Source: JAOTZA01 sp965224065 (lineage in GTDB: Bacteria > Acidobacteriota > Thermoanaerobaculia > Multivoradales > JAHEKO01). From it: DNA of 61,819 nucleotides. The stretch covers positions 1-61,819 of the forward strand of contig CBDCYF010000001.1 in the NCBI GenBank assembly GCA_965224065.1, given 5' to 3'. The notes below the pieces were generated by a model, which was given only the letters and a program-made list of their open reading frames with translations, was not told the DNA's origin and did not search any database. How positions within the stretch are numbered: position 1 is the stretch's first letter; every line of letters starts with the position of its first letter. A program made the position numbers and the translations under genes. Of the stretch, positions 51,289 to 60,769 are shown in pieces.

Positions 51289-51365
51289 ATTATGTCCAAC
51301 TTCCATCCCGCCACACCGAAATCCCCATGCACCAACCCCTTTGTCGGGATGGAAGTTGACATAAT
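51289..51365. repeat. long inverted repeat (hairpin)
   Basis: ATTATGTCCAACTTCCATCC... (51289-51310) pairs with ...GGATGGAAGTTGACATAAT (51345-51365) over 21 bases with one bulge, around a 34-base loop. It is AT-richer than its surroundings. It could be a small non-autonomous element, a terminator, or a structured leader of the downstream gene; TTGACA at 51356-51361 is part of it. Confidence 0.6.
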
Positions 51366-51455
51366 CTATCTTATCGGACGTTCCATCAGGGCCGGTTTCA
51401 GGTCCCCAATCACCTCCCTCTCGTCCTCGACCACCGTAGTATCCTCTCGACTGCC

Positions 51456-53915
51456 GTGCGACTCTTCCGCCGTCTCGATCGCTATCTGATCTCCGAGACC
51501 CTCGGGCCTCTGATCATCGGCTTCCTGGTCTACACGTTCGTCGTGCTGGCGCAGTTCCTCCTGCAGTCGGCCGAAATGATCGTCCGACGTGGTGTGCCGG
51601 CGGCGATGGTCGGCAAGATGGTTCTGCTGTCGCTGCCGAACATCGTCGTCATCACGATCCCGATGGCGTTCCTGTTCGCCATCCTGGTGGCGATCGGTCG
51701 CCTGTCGGCCGACAGCGAGTTGATCGCGATGCGCTCCTCGGGGGTCAGCCTGCTGTCGCTCTACCGCCCGATCCTGCTCCTGTCGCTCCTGCTGACGATC
51801 GGCAACACGTATCTGATGATGACCCTGTTGCCGGCCGGCAACCATGCCTTGCAGAAGCTGCGCATCGACATCGTCACGCAGAGCATCAACAAGCATGTCG
51901 AGCCGCGGATCTTCTACGACGAGTGGGACGGCTTCATGCTCTACGTCTGGAAGGCGCCGCCCGAGGCCGAGGAATGGTACGGAGTCCTGCTGGCGGAAAA
52001 GCGGCCGGGCGAGGACGCGAACATCACGATCGCCGACCGCGGACACGTCGAGGTCGACGAGACCGGCGAGAGGGTCAGCCTGAAGCTCACCAACGCGGTG
52101 ACCCACCGCGTCGACCTCGAGAACCCCGAGAAGTACCACATCATCAAGCACGAGACCTTCGAACGACTCGTCGAAGAGCGCTTCTCGAGCGACCAGCGGG
52201 CCAAGGTCAAGGCCTACAAGGGTTTGCGCGAGAAGACCATCCCCGAGCTCGAGGCAGATCTCGCCAACCCCAACTTCCCGGAGCAACTGGCGAATCTCGC
52301 CCGGGTCGAGATCCACAAGAAGTACTCGCTTCCGGCCGCCTGTCTGGTCTTCGGCCTGATCGCGCTGCCGCTGGGCTTCAGCTCCCGTCGCGGCGCCAGC
52401 AAGTCGTCGAGCTTCGCGGTGTCGATCGTCATCATCCTCCTCTACTGGGTGATGATCTCGAACGGCGAAGAGGCCGCGCGGGTCGGCAAGATCTCGCCCT
52501 GGCTGTCGATGTGGCTGCCCAACATCGTCCTCGGCCTCTTCGGCGCCTTCCTGTTGTGGCGTCGCAACAGCGACAAGAGCCTGCGCATCCAGCGCCTCAA
52601 CATCTGGCTCTACGAGCACGTCGTCGCGCCGTTCGCCTCGCGCCGGGAGGCCCGCCAGTCGCGGGTGCGCGAGCGCCAGGCGGTCACGTCGACGCCCCGG
52701 GACTCCGGAGACCGTGGAGAGCCCGCCGAGGGGACGCCCCACTCCCCCTCCAGCCTGAGCGCCCCCTACCGGATTCAGCCGCCGACGCGACGCTTCGTGC
52801 TCCGCCTGCCGAAGCTGCGTCTGTGGACGCCGAGCCTGCTCGATCGCTACATCGCGGTGCTCTTCGCCAAGATCTCGCTGCTCGTCCTGGCGTCGATGGT
52901 CGCCGTCTTCATCATCGCCGACCTGACCGAGATCGCCGACGACATCCTCAACAACGACGTGCCGTGGGACGTGGTGTTCCGCTATTACCGCTACATGTCG
53001 CTGCAGATCCTCTACGAGCTGGCTCCCGTGGTCGTGCTGGTCACGACCCTGGTGACCTTCGGCCTGCTGTCGCGCAGCAACGAGGTGATCGCCTGCCGGG
53101 CGACTGGCACCAGTCTCTACCGGCTCTCGGTACCGGCCATCATCTGCGCCGCCATCTTCGCCATCGGCTGCTTCTACCTGCAGGCCGAGGTGCTGCCGAC
53201 GACCAACCGCCGGGTGGCTCGAATCAAGGACACCATCAAGGGCCGCGAGGCGCCGCGCGTCTACCGGCGCGGCGACCGGCAGTGGCTCTACGGTCAGGGC
53301 CGCTACATCTACCACTTCCAGGCCTACGACCCCGAGGGGCAGAAGCTGGCGCGGCTGCAGGTCCTCGAGTTCTCGGAAGACATCGAGCTGGTACGCCGTC
53401 TCTACGTCGGTGACGCCACCTACATCGGCGGCGGCCGCTGGCGGTTCTCTGAAGGGTGGTTGCGCCGCTTCGAGGACAATCGGGTGGTCGCCTTCGACCG
53501 CTTCACCGAGCCCATGGTGGATCGATTCCCGGAGACTCCGGACTACTTCGAGTCGGACCTCAAACCTCCGGACCAGATGCGCTACGGCGAGCTCGCCGAC
53601 TACATCCGCGACCTCGAGCGCTCCGGCCAACCGGTGCCGGAGCTCAAGACGCAGCTCTACGCCAAGTTCTCGTACTCCGCCGGCGCCATCGTCATGGCCC
53701 TCGTCGCCCTACCCTTCGCCTTCCGTCTCGGACGCAAGGGGGCGCTCTACGGTCTCGGCATCTCGATCGTGCTCGGCATGGTCTTCATGGCCATCTACCA
53801 CTTCTTCACCACGCTCGGCGAGACCGGGGCGTTAACTCCGCTCATCGCGGTGTGGACGCCGAGCATCGCCTTCACGTTCGCCTCCATCTATCTCTTCCTG
53901 GGTGTCCGCACGTAG
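51456..53915 (+). CDS. LptF-LptG fusion permease
   Basis: An 819-residue inner-membrane protein holding two permeases in one chain. Residues 1-390 form an LptF/LptG unit (LDRYLISETLGPLIIGFLVYTFV, periplasmic part, then three C-terminal membrane segments). A linker follows (about 395-450, Arg/Ser/Pro-rich), then a second unit (LLDRYIAVLFAKISLLVLASMVAVFI ... YSAGAIVMALVALPFAFRLGRKGALYGLG). Together with LptB this would complete the LPS exporter. GTG start. It lies apart from lptB by about 12 kb. Confidence 0.88.
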   Translation: MRLFRRLDRYLISETLGPLIIGFLVYTFVVLAQFLLQSAEMIVRRGVPAAMVGKMVLLSLPNIVVITIPMAFLFAILVAIGRLSADSELIAMRSSGVSLLSLYRPILLLSLLLTIGNTYLMMTLLPAGNHALQKLRIDIVTQSINKHVEPRIFYDEWDGFMLYVWKAPPEAEEWYGVLLAEKRPGEDANITIADRGHVEVDETGERVSLKLTNAVTHRVDLENPEKYHIIKHETFERLVEERFSSDQRAKVKAYKGLREKTIPELEADLANPNFPEQLANLARVEIHKKYSLPAACLVFGLIALPLGFSSRRGASKSSSFAVSIVIILLYWVMISNGEEAARVGKISPWLSMWLPNIVLGLFGAFLLWRRNSDKSLRIQRLNIWLYEHVVAPFASRREARQSRVRERQAVTSTPRDSGDRGEPAEGTPHSPSSLSAPYRIQPPTRRFVLRLPKLRLWTPSLLDRYIAVLFAKISLLVLASMVAVFIIADLTEIADDILNNDVPWDVVFRYYRYMSLQILYELAPVVVLVTTLVTFGLLSRSNEVIACRATGTSLYRLSVPAIICAAIFAIGCFYLQAEVLPTTNRRVARIKDTIKGREAPRVYRRGDRQWLYGQGRYIYHFQAYDPEGQKLARLQVLEFSEDIELVRRLYVGDATYIGGGRWRFSEGWLRRFEDNRVVAFDRFTEPMVDRFPETPDYFESDLKPPDQMRYGELADYIRDLERSGQPVPELKTQLYAKFSYSAGAIVMALVALPFAFRLGRKGALYGLGISIVLGMVFMAIYHFFTTLGETGALTPLIAVWTPSIAFTFASIYLFLGVRT

Positions 53916-53980
53916 GACGGCCGCAGGCTAGCCATCCGGGTGGCGCGGGGCCGCCGGGGCGCTGATACGATGCGCCGCCG

Positions 53981-54811
53981 ATGCTGGTCTTTTTCGCCTT
54001 CCTGCTGTGCCTGACCTGGGGCTCGGTCTCGACCTTCTTCTCGATCCCCGAGGACGAGGTCGGACGGGGCTACTTCCAGACCAACGCTCTGGTCGTCCTC
54101 GGCCTCCTCAGCCTCGCCGTAGCGTCCAGGACTCTGCACCCCTTCGAGCCGTTCGGCGACGCGCCCACCGTCGGTGCGACAGCGCTCTGGATCGGCTACG
54201 GCGCCGCCTTTCTCTACTACGGGTCGATCTGGCGTGAGCGCTGGACGGCGGCGCGTGCCTCGGCCGCGTTGACGCTCGGCGCCCTGACCGTGGCGCTCTG
54301 GGAGCTGGCCCCGACGCTGACCCGCCACTCCCTGGTCGGGGCGGCCGCTCCGATGCCGGCACAGATCCCCCTGACCCGCCTGGCCCTCGTCACCTCGGCG
54401 CTGCTGCTCGGCTGGTCGTTGATCACCATGCTCCTCGGACACTGGTATCTGGTGGCCCCGAAGCTGCGTTTCAGGCATCTCACCGTCTTCTGCTGGATCC
54501 TGATGGGCGCGGTGGTGGCTCGGTTGGTCGCTTTCGGCCTCAGCCTGGCGGCGGCCTCCGCCGTCGACCCGCTGATCGATCCGCATCCGTGGAGATTCCT
54601 CGTCGGTTTCGAAGGGGAAGGCATGTTCTTCTGGGTTCGGGTCCTGTGGGGCCTGGCCGGGCCGCTGCTGCTCGGCGTGATGTCGCTGCACTGCGCCCGC
54701 AAGCAATCGAACCAGTCGGCGACCGGGATCCTCTATGTCCTCGTCGTCGGCGCCTTCATCGGCGAGATCACCGCCTACTACCTGACGATCACCACCGGAG
54801 TTCCGGTCTAG
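53981..54811 (+). CDS. multi-pass membrane protein of unknown function
   Basis: A 276-residue protein with about seven hydrophobic segments (MLVFFAFLLCLTWGSVSTFF, ALVVLGLLSLAVA, and so on). His residues occur in or near segments (LLGHWYLV, MSLHCARK), which could ligate haem or metal, though no family is recognised. It is followed by the small zinc-ribbon gene at 32 bases. Confidence 0.7.
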   Translation: MLVFFAFLLCLTWGSVSTFFSIPEDEVGRGYFQTNALVVLGLLSLAVASRTLHPFEPFGDAPTVGATALWIGYGAAFLYYGSIWRERWTAARASAALTLGALTVALWELAPTLTRHSLVGAAAPMPAQIPLTRLALVTSALLLGWSLITMLLGHWYLVAPKLRFRHLTVFCWILMGAVVARLVAFGLSLAAASAVDPLIDPHPWRFLVGFEGEGMFFWVRVLWGLAGPLLLGVMSLHCARKQSNQSATGILYVLVVGAFIGEITAYYLTITTGVPV

Positions 54812-54842
54812 AGCGACCGGCGAGAGCCGACGGAGAGACCCG

Positions 54843-55286
54843 GTGCGCATCCGAACCCAGTGCAAGGACTGCGGTCTCCCCTACAACGCCGTCATCGAGA
54901 CGCCGCCCGAGCCCCTGGCCTGTCCCAACTGCCAGCACACGGTCGAGGTCTCGGCGGAGAACTGGACCGACAAGCCGAAGGCGCACATCGAGCACTGCCC
55001 GGTCTGCGGCTGCAAGCACCTCTACCGCCAGCGCGACTTCAACCGCGGGCTCGGCTGTCTGCTGGTGGCGATCGGCGCGGCGCTGGTGCCCTGGACCTAC
55101 GGGCTGTCGCTGATCGCGCTCTCGGCGGTCGACTTCTTCCTCTACCGCCGCCTGCAGACGTCGGTGGTCTGCTACCGCTGCGACACCGTCTACCGCGACG
55201 CCCGTCCGGGACCTCGCCAGGGCGAGTTCGACCTGCTCAAGCACGACGTGCTCAAGTACGGGAAGAGCTGGGAGCCCAACGAGTAG
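54843..55286 (+). CDS. zinc-ribbon membrane protein of unknown function
   Basis: A 147-residue protein. Two N-terminal ribbons (CKDCGLPYN...CPNCQHTVEV; then HCPVCGCKHLYRQ) are followed by a hydrophobic hairpin (LLVAIGAALVPWTYGLSLIALSAVDFFLY) and a last CYRCDTVYRD. GTG start. It resembles zinc-ribbon domain membrane proteins found in several environmental phyla; the function is unknown. Confidence 0.7.
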   Translation: MRIRTQCKDCGLPYNAVIETPPEPLACPNCQHTVEVSAENWTDKPKAHIEHCPVCGCKHLYRQRDFNRGLGCLLVAIGAALVPWTYGLSLIALSAVDFFLYRRLQTSVVCYRCDTVYRDARPGPRQGEFDLLKHDVLKYGKSWEPNE

Positions 55287-55300
55287 GCCAGGCCGCGGAC

Positions 55301-56473
55301 TCAGACGGGCGTCGCGACTTCCGTGACGCCGGCGGCCGCCCGCAGGTCGTCGGCGCGATCCGTCGTCTCCCACGAGAAGTCGGGATCCTCGTGCCCGAAG
55401 TGCCCATTCTCCGCGGTCTTGCGGTAGATCGGACGCCGCAGGTCGAGCGTCTCCATGATCGCGGCCGGCGTCAGGCCGAAGTGCTGGCGCACCAGCGACT
55501 CGATCCGCCGGTCGTCGATCCTGCCCGTCCCGGTGGTGTCGACGTGGACCGAGACCGGCTCCGCGACACCGATGGCGTAGGCGAGCTGGACCGTGGCGCG
55601 CTCCGCCAGATCCGCCGCGACGATGTTCTTGGCCACGTAGCGAGCCATGTAGCAGGCCGAGCGGTCGACCTTGGTCGGATCCTTGCCCGAGAAGGCGCCG
55701 CCACCGTGACTCGCCATGCCGCCGTAGGTGTCGACGATGATCTTGCGCCCGGTCAGTCCGCAATCGCCCTTGGGCCCGCCGGTGACGAAGCGCCCGGTCG
55801 GATTCACATGGAGGATGGTGTCGTCGTCCATCAGCGAGCTGCCGACCGTCGGCCGGATCACCGTCTCGACGACCGCGTGACGGAGCTCCTCGTACTCGAC
55901 CTCGGCCGCGTGCTGGGTCGACACGACGATGGTGTGCACTCGCACCGGAGTCAGACCGTCGTACTGGACCGTCACCTGGCTCTTGCCGTCGGGACGGAAG
56001 AAGTCGACCTCGCCGGCCTTGCGGACCTCGGCGAGCTGGCGCGTCAGGGCGTGCGCCAGGGTGATCGGCAGGGGCATGAGCTGCGGCGTCTCGCGGCAGG
56101 CGAAGCCGAACATCAGGCCCTGATCGCCGGCGCCGCCGGTGTCGACACCCATGGCGATATCGGGCGACTGCTCGTCGATCGACGAGATCACGGCGCAGTC
56201 GTCGCAGCCGAAGCCCCAGCCCGCGTCGACGTAGCCGATGTCACGGATGACCTCGCGGGCCACGTTGGTGAAATCGACATTGGCGGTGGTGCTGATCTCC
56301 CCCGCCATGAGCACCAGGCCGGTGGTCGCCAGGGTCTCGCAGGCGACGCGCCCGTTCGGATCCTGACGCAGCACCTCGTCGAGCACGCCGTCGGAGACCT
56401 GGTCACAGACCTTGTCGGGATGGCCGGCGGTCACCGACTCGGAGGTAAACAGATGCAGGTGACTTTCACTCAT
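55301..56473 (-). CDS. metK: S-adenosylmethionine synthetase
   Basis: Makes S-adenosylmethionine from methionine and ATP. The 390 residues include HLFTSESVTAGHPDKVCDQVSDGVLDEVL, the GAGDQGLMFGFA hexapeptide region, and GGGAFSGKDPTKVDRSACYMARY. An in-frame GTG lies three codons upstream, but ATG 56473 is chosen. I see no SAM-riboswitch signature in the 110-base gap upstream. Confidence 0.96.
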   Translation of the reverse strand: MSESHLHLFTSESVTAGHPDKVCDQVSDGVLDEVLRQDPNGRVACETLATTGLVLMAGEISTTANVDFTNVAREVIRDIGYVDAGWGFGCDDCAVISSIDEQSPDIAMGVDTGGAGDQGLMFGFACRETPQLMPLPITLAHALTRQLAEVRKAGEVDFFRPDGKSQVTVQYDGLTPVRVHTIVVSTQHAAEVEYEELRHAVVETVIRPTVGSSLMDDDTILHVNPTGRFVTGGPKGDCGLTGRKIIVDTYGGMASHGGGAFSGKDPTKVDRSACYMARYVAKNIVAADLAERATVQLAYAIGVAEPVSVHVDTTGTGRIDDRRIESLVRQHFGLTPAAIMETLDLRRPIYRKTAENGHFGHEDPDFSWETTDRADDLRAAAGVTEVATPV

Positions 56474-56592
56474 GGAATTCACGGCCCCAGGGATATGAAC
56501 AGAGGGATCTCGAGAGGCTCGAACGGGCGTCTTGAGAGCCCGGCGATCTCCTGACGGAAGGGCGCCATCGTACCAAGCGGCTCAGAAACCGG

Positions 56593-57180
56593 TCAATCGA
56601 CCGGATCGCCACCTTCGAGCCCGAAGAAGAGGCTCGACAGGGCGTGCAGCGTCGCCAGGGCGAAGGCCTCGCGACGCGACTCGAGTCCCCCGGTCAACGA
56701 GCCCAGGATTCCACCACGGCGCCGGGTCGCCGGGACCGCCGCGGGATGGAATGAATCGGGTCCCGCGGTCAGCCGCTCGGGGATCTCGAGCGGTCCACTG
56801 CCGCCGCAGACGGTACCGATCGGGCACGACACGACGGCCCACGAAAACAGGAACTCGCGCGCCTCTCCACCGACGTCGAGGGTCGCCAGTCCCTCTTCGA
56901 GAGCGATACAGATGGCCCATGGCGGCGCCGCCCGACCCGCCAGCTCGGTCACCTGCCGGTGAGCCGCCGCCAGGGTGTCCTCGGCGGTCGTCCACAGCAT
57001 CGACTCGACGCGCGCCTCCGGGTCGGCCTCGACCGACAGCGCCATCTCGCGATCGAGGCCGCGCAGGTAGCGGCGGAACCCGTCGGCGACGCCCAGAAGC
57101 TGATCGGAGTCGTGACTCGCCACCAACACGTCGGCGCTGTGTTGGAAGCGGCTCCAGAACTCCTTATGATCCCCTTGCAT
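56593..57180 (-). CDS. hypothetical protein
   Basis: A 195-residue soluble protein (MQGDHKEFWSRFQHSADVLVASHDSDQLLGVADGFRRYL...). No family was recognised. The start codon (CAT at 57178-57180) overlaps that of the divergent methyltransferase gene, so either its promoter lies within the other gene or the start is different. A longer frame exists upstream, but it is antisense to the methyltransferase and not coding-like. Confidence 0.6.
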   Translation of the reverse strand: MQGDHKEFWSRFQHSADVLVASHDSDQLLGVADGFRRYLRGLDREMALSVEADPEARVESMLWTTAEDTLAAAHRQVTELAGRAAPPWAICIALEEGLATLDVGGEAREFLFSWAVVSCPIGTVCGGSGPLEIPERLTAGPDSFHPAAVPATRRRGGILGSLTGGLESRREAFALATLHALSSLFFGLEGGDPVD

Positions 57181-57952
57181 GATCGAGAGCCGCCAGAATC
57201 GGCGCGTCAAGGATATTCGCCGCCTCCGACGCCGTAAAGGAGACCATCTTCTACTCGAGGGACCGCACCTCCTGGCCGAGGCGCTGGCGGCGGGGATCGA
57301 GCTCGAACAGGTCCTCGCCACGCCGGACTTCCTGACCCGCGCCGACCGCTCGCTGCTCGCCGCTCTCGACCAGGCCCCCATCGAGATCGCCCCGGCGATC
57401 CTCGACGATTTGACCGATGCCGACTCTCCCCGGGGGGTTCTCGCCCTGGCGCGGCTGGGGCGCGGGGGCGCCGAGTCGTTGCCGGTCGTGAAGGACGGCA
57501 TCTACCTCTTCCTCGCCGGGCTCCAGGACCCGGGCAACCTCGGCGCCATCGTGCGAGCCGCCGAAGCCACAGCGGTCTCCGGAATCGCCCTGGCACCGCA
57601 CAGCATCCATCCCAACCACCCGCGGGCCCTGCGCGCCTCCGCCGGCAGTCTGCTGCGTCTTCCGGTGGCGATCGAGGTGACCCCGGAGAGCCTGTCGGAG
57701 CACCTGGCCGGACTCCGGCCGGAATGGGTGGCCCTGGCGGCCGACGAGGGGTCGGACCTCTACGCCGACACCCCCACTCCCCCACTGGTTCTCGTGATCG
57801 GCGCCGAGCGCGGACTCCCGGCCAGCGTCGCCGCGCGATGCGAGCGACGCCTGCGCATACCCATGGCGGAGCCGGTCGACTCGCTCAACACCGCCGTCGC
57901 GGCCGCGGTGACGCTGTTCGAGATCCGCCGGGCGGAGCCGCGCCCGCGCTGA
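57179..57952 (+). CDS. TrmH/SpoU-family RNA 2'-O-methyltransferase
   Basis: A SPOUT-fold methyltransferase of 257 residues. The opening MIESRQNRRVKDIRRLRRRKGDHLLLEGPHLL is the RNA-binding part, and the three motifs are NLGAIVRAAEA, LVIGAERGLP and IPMAEPVDSLNTAVAAAVTL. Substrate (23S rRNA or tRNA) cannot be read. The ATG is typical for the family and overlaps the start of the divergent gene. Confidence 0.92.
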   Translation: MIESRQNRRVKDIRRLRRRKGDHLLLEGPHLLAEALAAGIELEQVLATPDFLTRADRSLLAALDQAPIEIAPAILDDLTDADSPRGVLALARLGRGGAESLPVVKDGIYLFLAGLQDPGNLGAIVRAAEATAVSGIALAPHSIHPNHPRALRASAGSLLRLPVAIEVTPESLSEHLAGLRPEWVALAADEGSDLYADTPTPPLVLVIGAERGLPASVAARCERRLRIPMAEPVDSLNTAVAAAVTLFEIRRAEPRPR

Positions 57953-57983
57953 GGCTGACGCGGTCTCCCCGACGAACGCCCGA

Positions 57984-58961
57984 TCAGCCCGCGTCGCGAA
58001 GCGCGGAGACGAAGGCCGGCACGAACTCGTGGAGATCGCCGACGTAGCCGTAGTCCGAGACGGAGAAGATCGGCGCTCCCGCGTCACGATTGACCGCGAC
58101 CACGGTCTTCGAGCCCTTCATGCCGACCGTGTGCTGGATGGCGCCGGAGATGCCGAGCGCCACATAGAGCTTGGGCGTCACCGTCTGGCCGCTCGAGCCG
58201 ATCTGGCGGTCGCGCGGCAGCCATCCGTTGTCGATCACCGGCCGGCTCGCCGCCAGCTCGGCACCGAGAGCTCCCGCCAGTTCCTCGACCACCGGCATCT
58301 TGTCGGCGTCGCCGATACCCCGCCCGACGGCGATGATGACCGGAGCCTGGGAGAGATCGACCTGCTCCCCGGCCACCTCCTCGACGCCGAGAATCTCCCG
58401 GTCCACGGCCGGCGCTTCCTGCCAGTCGACGCGGCGCAGCTCGGCCTGGCCGGCCGCGGCCTCGTCGGCGGCGAAGCAGCCCGACTGCAGTGACGCGAGG
58501 ACCACACCGTCTCCCTTGACCCGCACTGTCGAGGTCAGCTTTCCGCCGAGCAGCGGGCGACTCCAGACGAGGCCGCCGTCCGCGGCCGCGAAGCCGGTGA
58601 CCTCGGGGATCAGGGCGGCGTCGAGGCGCTGGGCCAGAAGGCCCATGAAGTCGACCGACTGGTAGGTGTGCGGCAGGAGCACGACGGACGCCCCGGTCGA
58701 AGAGACGATCTGGGCCAGGGCCCCGGCCCAGCCGCCGGGCGTGTAGCCCGAAAGCGCCTCGTGGCTGCCCAGGTGAACCGCCGCGAGATCGAAGGCCGCG
58801 GCCTCATCGCCGAGGGCGCCGAGGTCGTCACCGAGAAGAACCGCGTCGACGCTGGCGCCGGTCGCCGAGGCCAGCCGCTGGCCGGCCGCGATCGCCTCGC
58901 GCGACATACGGTGCAGGTTGCCGTCACGATGTTGCAGGACTACGAGAATCGATCCGCTCAC
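57984..58961 (-). CDS. etfA: electron transfer flavoprotein, alpha subunit
   Basis: FAD-binding subunit of the electron carrier between acyl-CoA dehydrogenases and the quinone pool. 325 residues; the C-terminal FAD site reads GSSGQTVTPKLYVALGISG, QHTVGMKGSKTVVAVNRD and PIFSVSDYGYVGD. GTG start, overlapping the etfB stop. It lies in the usual etfB-etfA order on the minus strand. Confidence 0.94.
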   Translation of the reverse strand: MSGSILVVLQHRDGNLHRMSREAIAAGQRLASATGASVDAVLLGDDLGALGDEAAAFDLAAVHLGSHEALSGYTPGGWAGALAQIVSSTGASVVLLPHTYQSVDFMGLLAQRLDAALIPEVTGFAAADGGLVWSRPLLGGKLTSTVRVKGDGVVLASLQSGCFAADEAAAGQAELRRVDWQEAPAVDREILGVEEVAGEQVDLSQAPVIIAVGRGIGDADKMPVVEELAGALGAELAASRPVIDNGWLPRDRQIGSSGQTVTPKLYVALGISGAIQHTVGMKGSKTVVAVNRDAGAPIFSVSDYGYVGDLHEFVPAFVSALRDAG

Positions 58962-59755
58962 GACAGCACCTTCGCTTCCCTCTTCAGTTTGTCGACCAGG
59001 ATGGCGGCCGCCTCGGCGGGATCACCCTCCAGCATCTCGGCTCCGGCGCCGCTCTCGGGGAAGGAGACCGAGACCACCTCGACGCGGGCGCCCTGGCTCC
59101 CGACCTCCGACGGCTCGAGATCCAGATCGGCGGCGCCGACCTCGGCGATCTCCTTCTTCTTCGCCTGCATGATGCCGCGCAGCGAGGCGTAGCGCGGATG
59201 GTTCAGACCGGCCTGGATCTGCAACACGGCCGGGAGCTGGAGGCGCAGAATCTCGTTCATGCCGCTCTCCATCTCGCGCACGACGCGGGCGCTCGAGCCG
59301 GACTCGTCGATGTCGACGCCCATGACCAGCCAGGCGCTCGGCCATCCGAGGTATCCGGCGATCGCCGAGCCGGTCGACCCGTAGCCGACGTCGTCCGACT
59401 GTGAGCCGGTGAGCACGAGATCGAACGACTCGCGCTCGATGGCCCTGGCGAGAGCCTTCCCGGTCGACATCGCGTCGCCACCCTCGAAGGCCTCGTCGGA
59501 GAGGAAGATCGCCCGGTTGGCGCCGAGCGCCAGCGCCTTGCGCAGCGCCTCACGCACCCGGGCCGGGCCCTGGCTGATGACGACCACCTCACCGCCGGTG
59601 GCCTCGGCGATGGTCAATGCCTCCTCGAGGGCGTACTCGTCGCTCTCGTTGATGACGAAGGGGACGTCCTCTTCGTCGATCCAGCGCCCCTCGCCGTCGA
59701 GGCGCAGGCGCGCCTCGGTGTCCGGGACCTGCTTGATGCACACCGCGATTCGCAT
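58958..59755 (-). CDS. etfB: electron transfer flavoprotein, beta subunit
   Basis: 265 residues beginning MRIAVCIKQVPDTEARLRLDGEG, with NESDEYALEEAL and the AMP-binding region DDVGYGSTGSAIAGYLGWP. A longer frame exists upstream, but ATG 59755 gives the canonical N terminus. Divergent from tolQ across a 230-base region in which I see no gene. Confidence 0.95.
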   Translation of the reverse strand: MRIAVCIKQVPDTEARLRLDGEGRWIDEEDVPFVINESDEYALEEALTIAEATGGEVVVISQGPARVREALRKALALGANRAIFLSDEAFEGGDAMSTGKALARAIERESFDLVLTGSQSDDVGYGSTGSAIAGYLGWPSAWLVMGVDIDESGSSARVVREMESGMNEILRLQLPAVLQIQAGLNHPRYASLRGIMQAKKKEIAEVGAADLDLEPSEVGSQGARVEVVSVSFPESGAGAEMLEGDPAEAAAILVDKLKREAKVLS

Positions 59756-59985
59756 CTCTCGGAACTCCCTGAAAACTGCTTCTGGTGTTGTGGAAACCGG
59801 CCTGGAATCGGGCCGGAACGACCGCAACGACTGTATCAGAACCGAGCCCTCCAGAACGCCCTGCCGACCCCCTTCCGAGACCGCCCCCCGATGGACAGGC
59901 GAACGCCGCCGTGTTACGTTTCGCGCGGCCCCGAGACGCCTATACGGGGCGCCCTTCTGGGACGACGATTCGAGACGAGACCACG

Positions 59986-60720
59986 GTGTCATCCGCCGTC
60001 ATCACCCTCCTGGCACAGGCGCACCCCCAGGGCCCCGGCATCTTCGAGCTCTTCTGGAGCGCGGGCATCGTCGAGAAGCTGGTGCTGGCGCTGCTCGTCG
60101 GGCTGTCGCTCGGTTGCTGGTCGATCATGCTCAACAAGCACCGGGAGCTCAAGCGGGCCACCGCGCAGACCCGGGAGTTCCTCGAGATCTTCCGGCGCAG
60201 CTCCCGCTTCAGCGAGGTCAACGAGGCCGCCGACCGGCTCGGCGCGTCGCCCCTGGTGGGGATCTTCCAGTCGGGCTACATCGAGATCGACGCCCAGATC
60301 AAGGCGCTGCGGGCCAACAAGCAGCAGGGCGGTGACGCCGGTCCGGCCTACAGGATGAAGTCGATGGAAGGCCTCGGTCGCAGCCTCCGGCGCGCCGTGG
60401 CAGCGGAGTTGCAGGTACTGCGCCGCGGTACCGGTTTTCTGGCCACAACGGCCTCGGCAAGTCCCTTCATCGGCCTGTTTGGCACCGTCTGGGGAATCAT
60501 GGTGGCGTTTCAAGACATCGGCGTGACCGGCTCGACCTCGCTTGTCGCGGTGGCTCCGGGTATCGCCGGAGCGCTCATCAACACCGCGGCGGGCCTCGCC
60601 GCGGCGATTCCGGCCCTGCTCGGCTACAACTACTTCACCGGCAGGATCCGCGACTGGCGTGCCGAGATGGACGACTTCGTCCTCGAGTTCCTCAACCTGG
60701 CCGAGCGCAACTTCACCTGA
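59986..60720 (+). CDS. tolQ: TolQ/ExbB-family proton channel protein
   Basis: A 244-residue inner-membrane protein. Segment 1 (LVLALLVGLSLGCWSIML), a long cytoplasmic loop, then segments 2-3 with TTASASPFIGLFGTVWGIMVAFQ and GIAGALINTAAGLAAAIPALLGYNYF. GTG 59986 is the start; the longer frame lacks family features. With TolR it uses the proton gradient to energise the cell envelope. Confidence 0.9.
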   Translation: MSSAVITLLAQAHPQGPGIFELFWSAGIVEKLVLALLVGLSLGCWSIMLNKHRELKRATAQTREFLEIFRRSSRFSEVNEAADRLGASPLVGIFQSGYIEIDAQIKALRANKQQGGDAGPAYRMKSMEGLGRSLRRAVAAELQVLRRGTGFLATTASASPFIGLFGTVWGIMVAFQDIGVTGSTSLVAVAPGIAGALINTAAGLAAAIPALLGYNYFTGRIRDWRAEMDDFVLEFLNLAERNFT

Positions 60721-60769
60721 TCGCCCGTCCACTTGATCGCCCGCCAGGCCCAACAGCCCTGACAACCAG

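Noticed and set aside
49378..51455. parS site near parAB
   Set aside because: No sequence close to the usual 16-bp parS palindrome was seen.
56474..56592. SAM riboswitch upstream of metK
   Set aside because: I could not find the conserved core of any SAM riboswitch class in this short gap.
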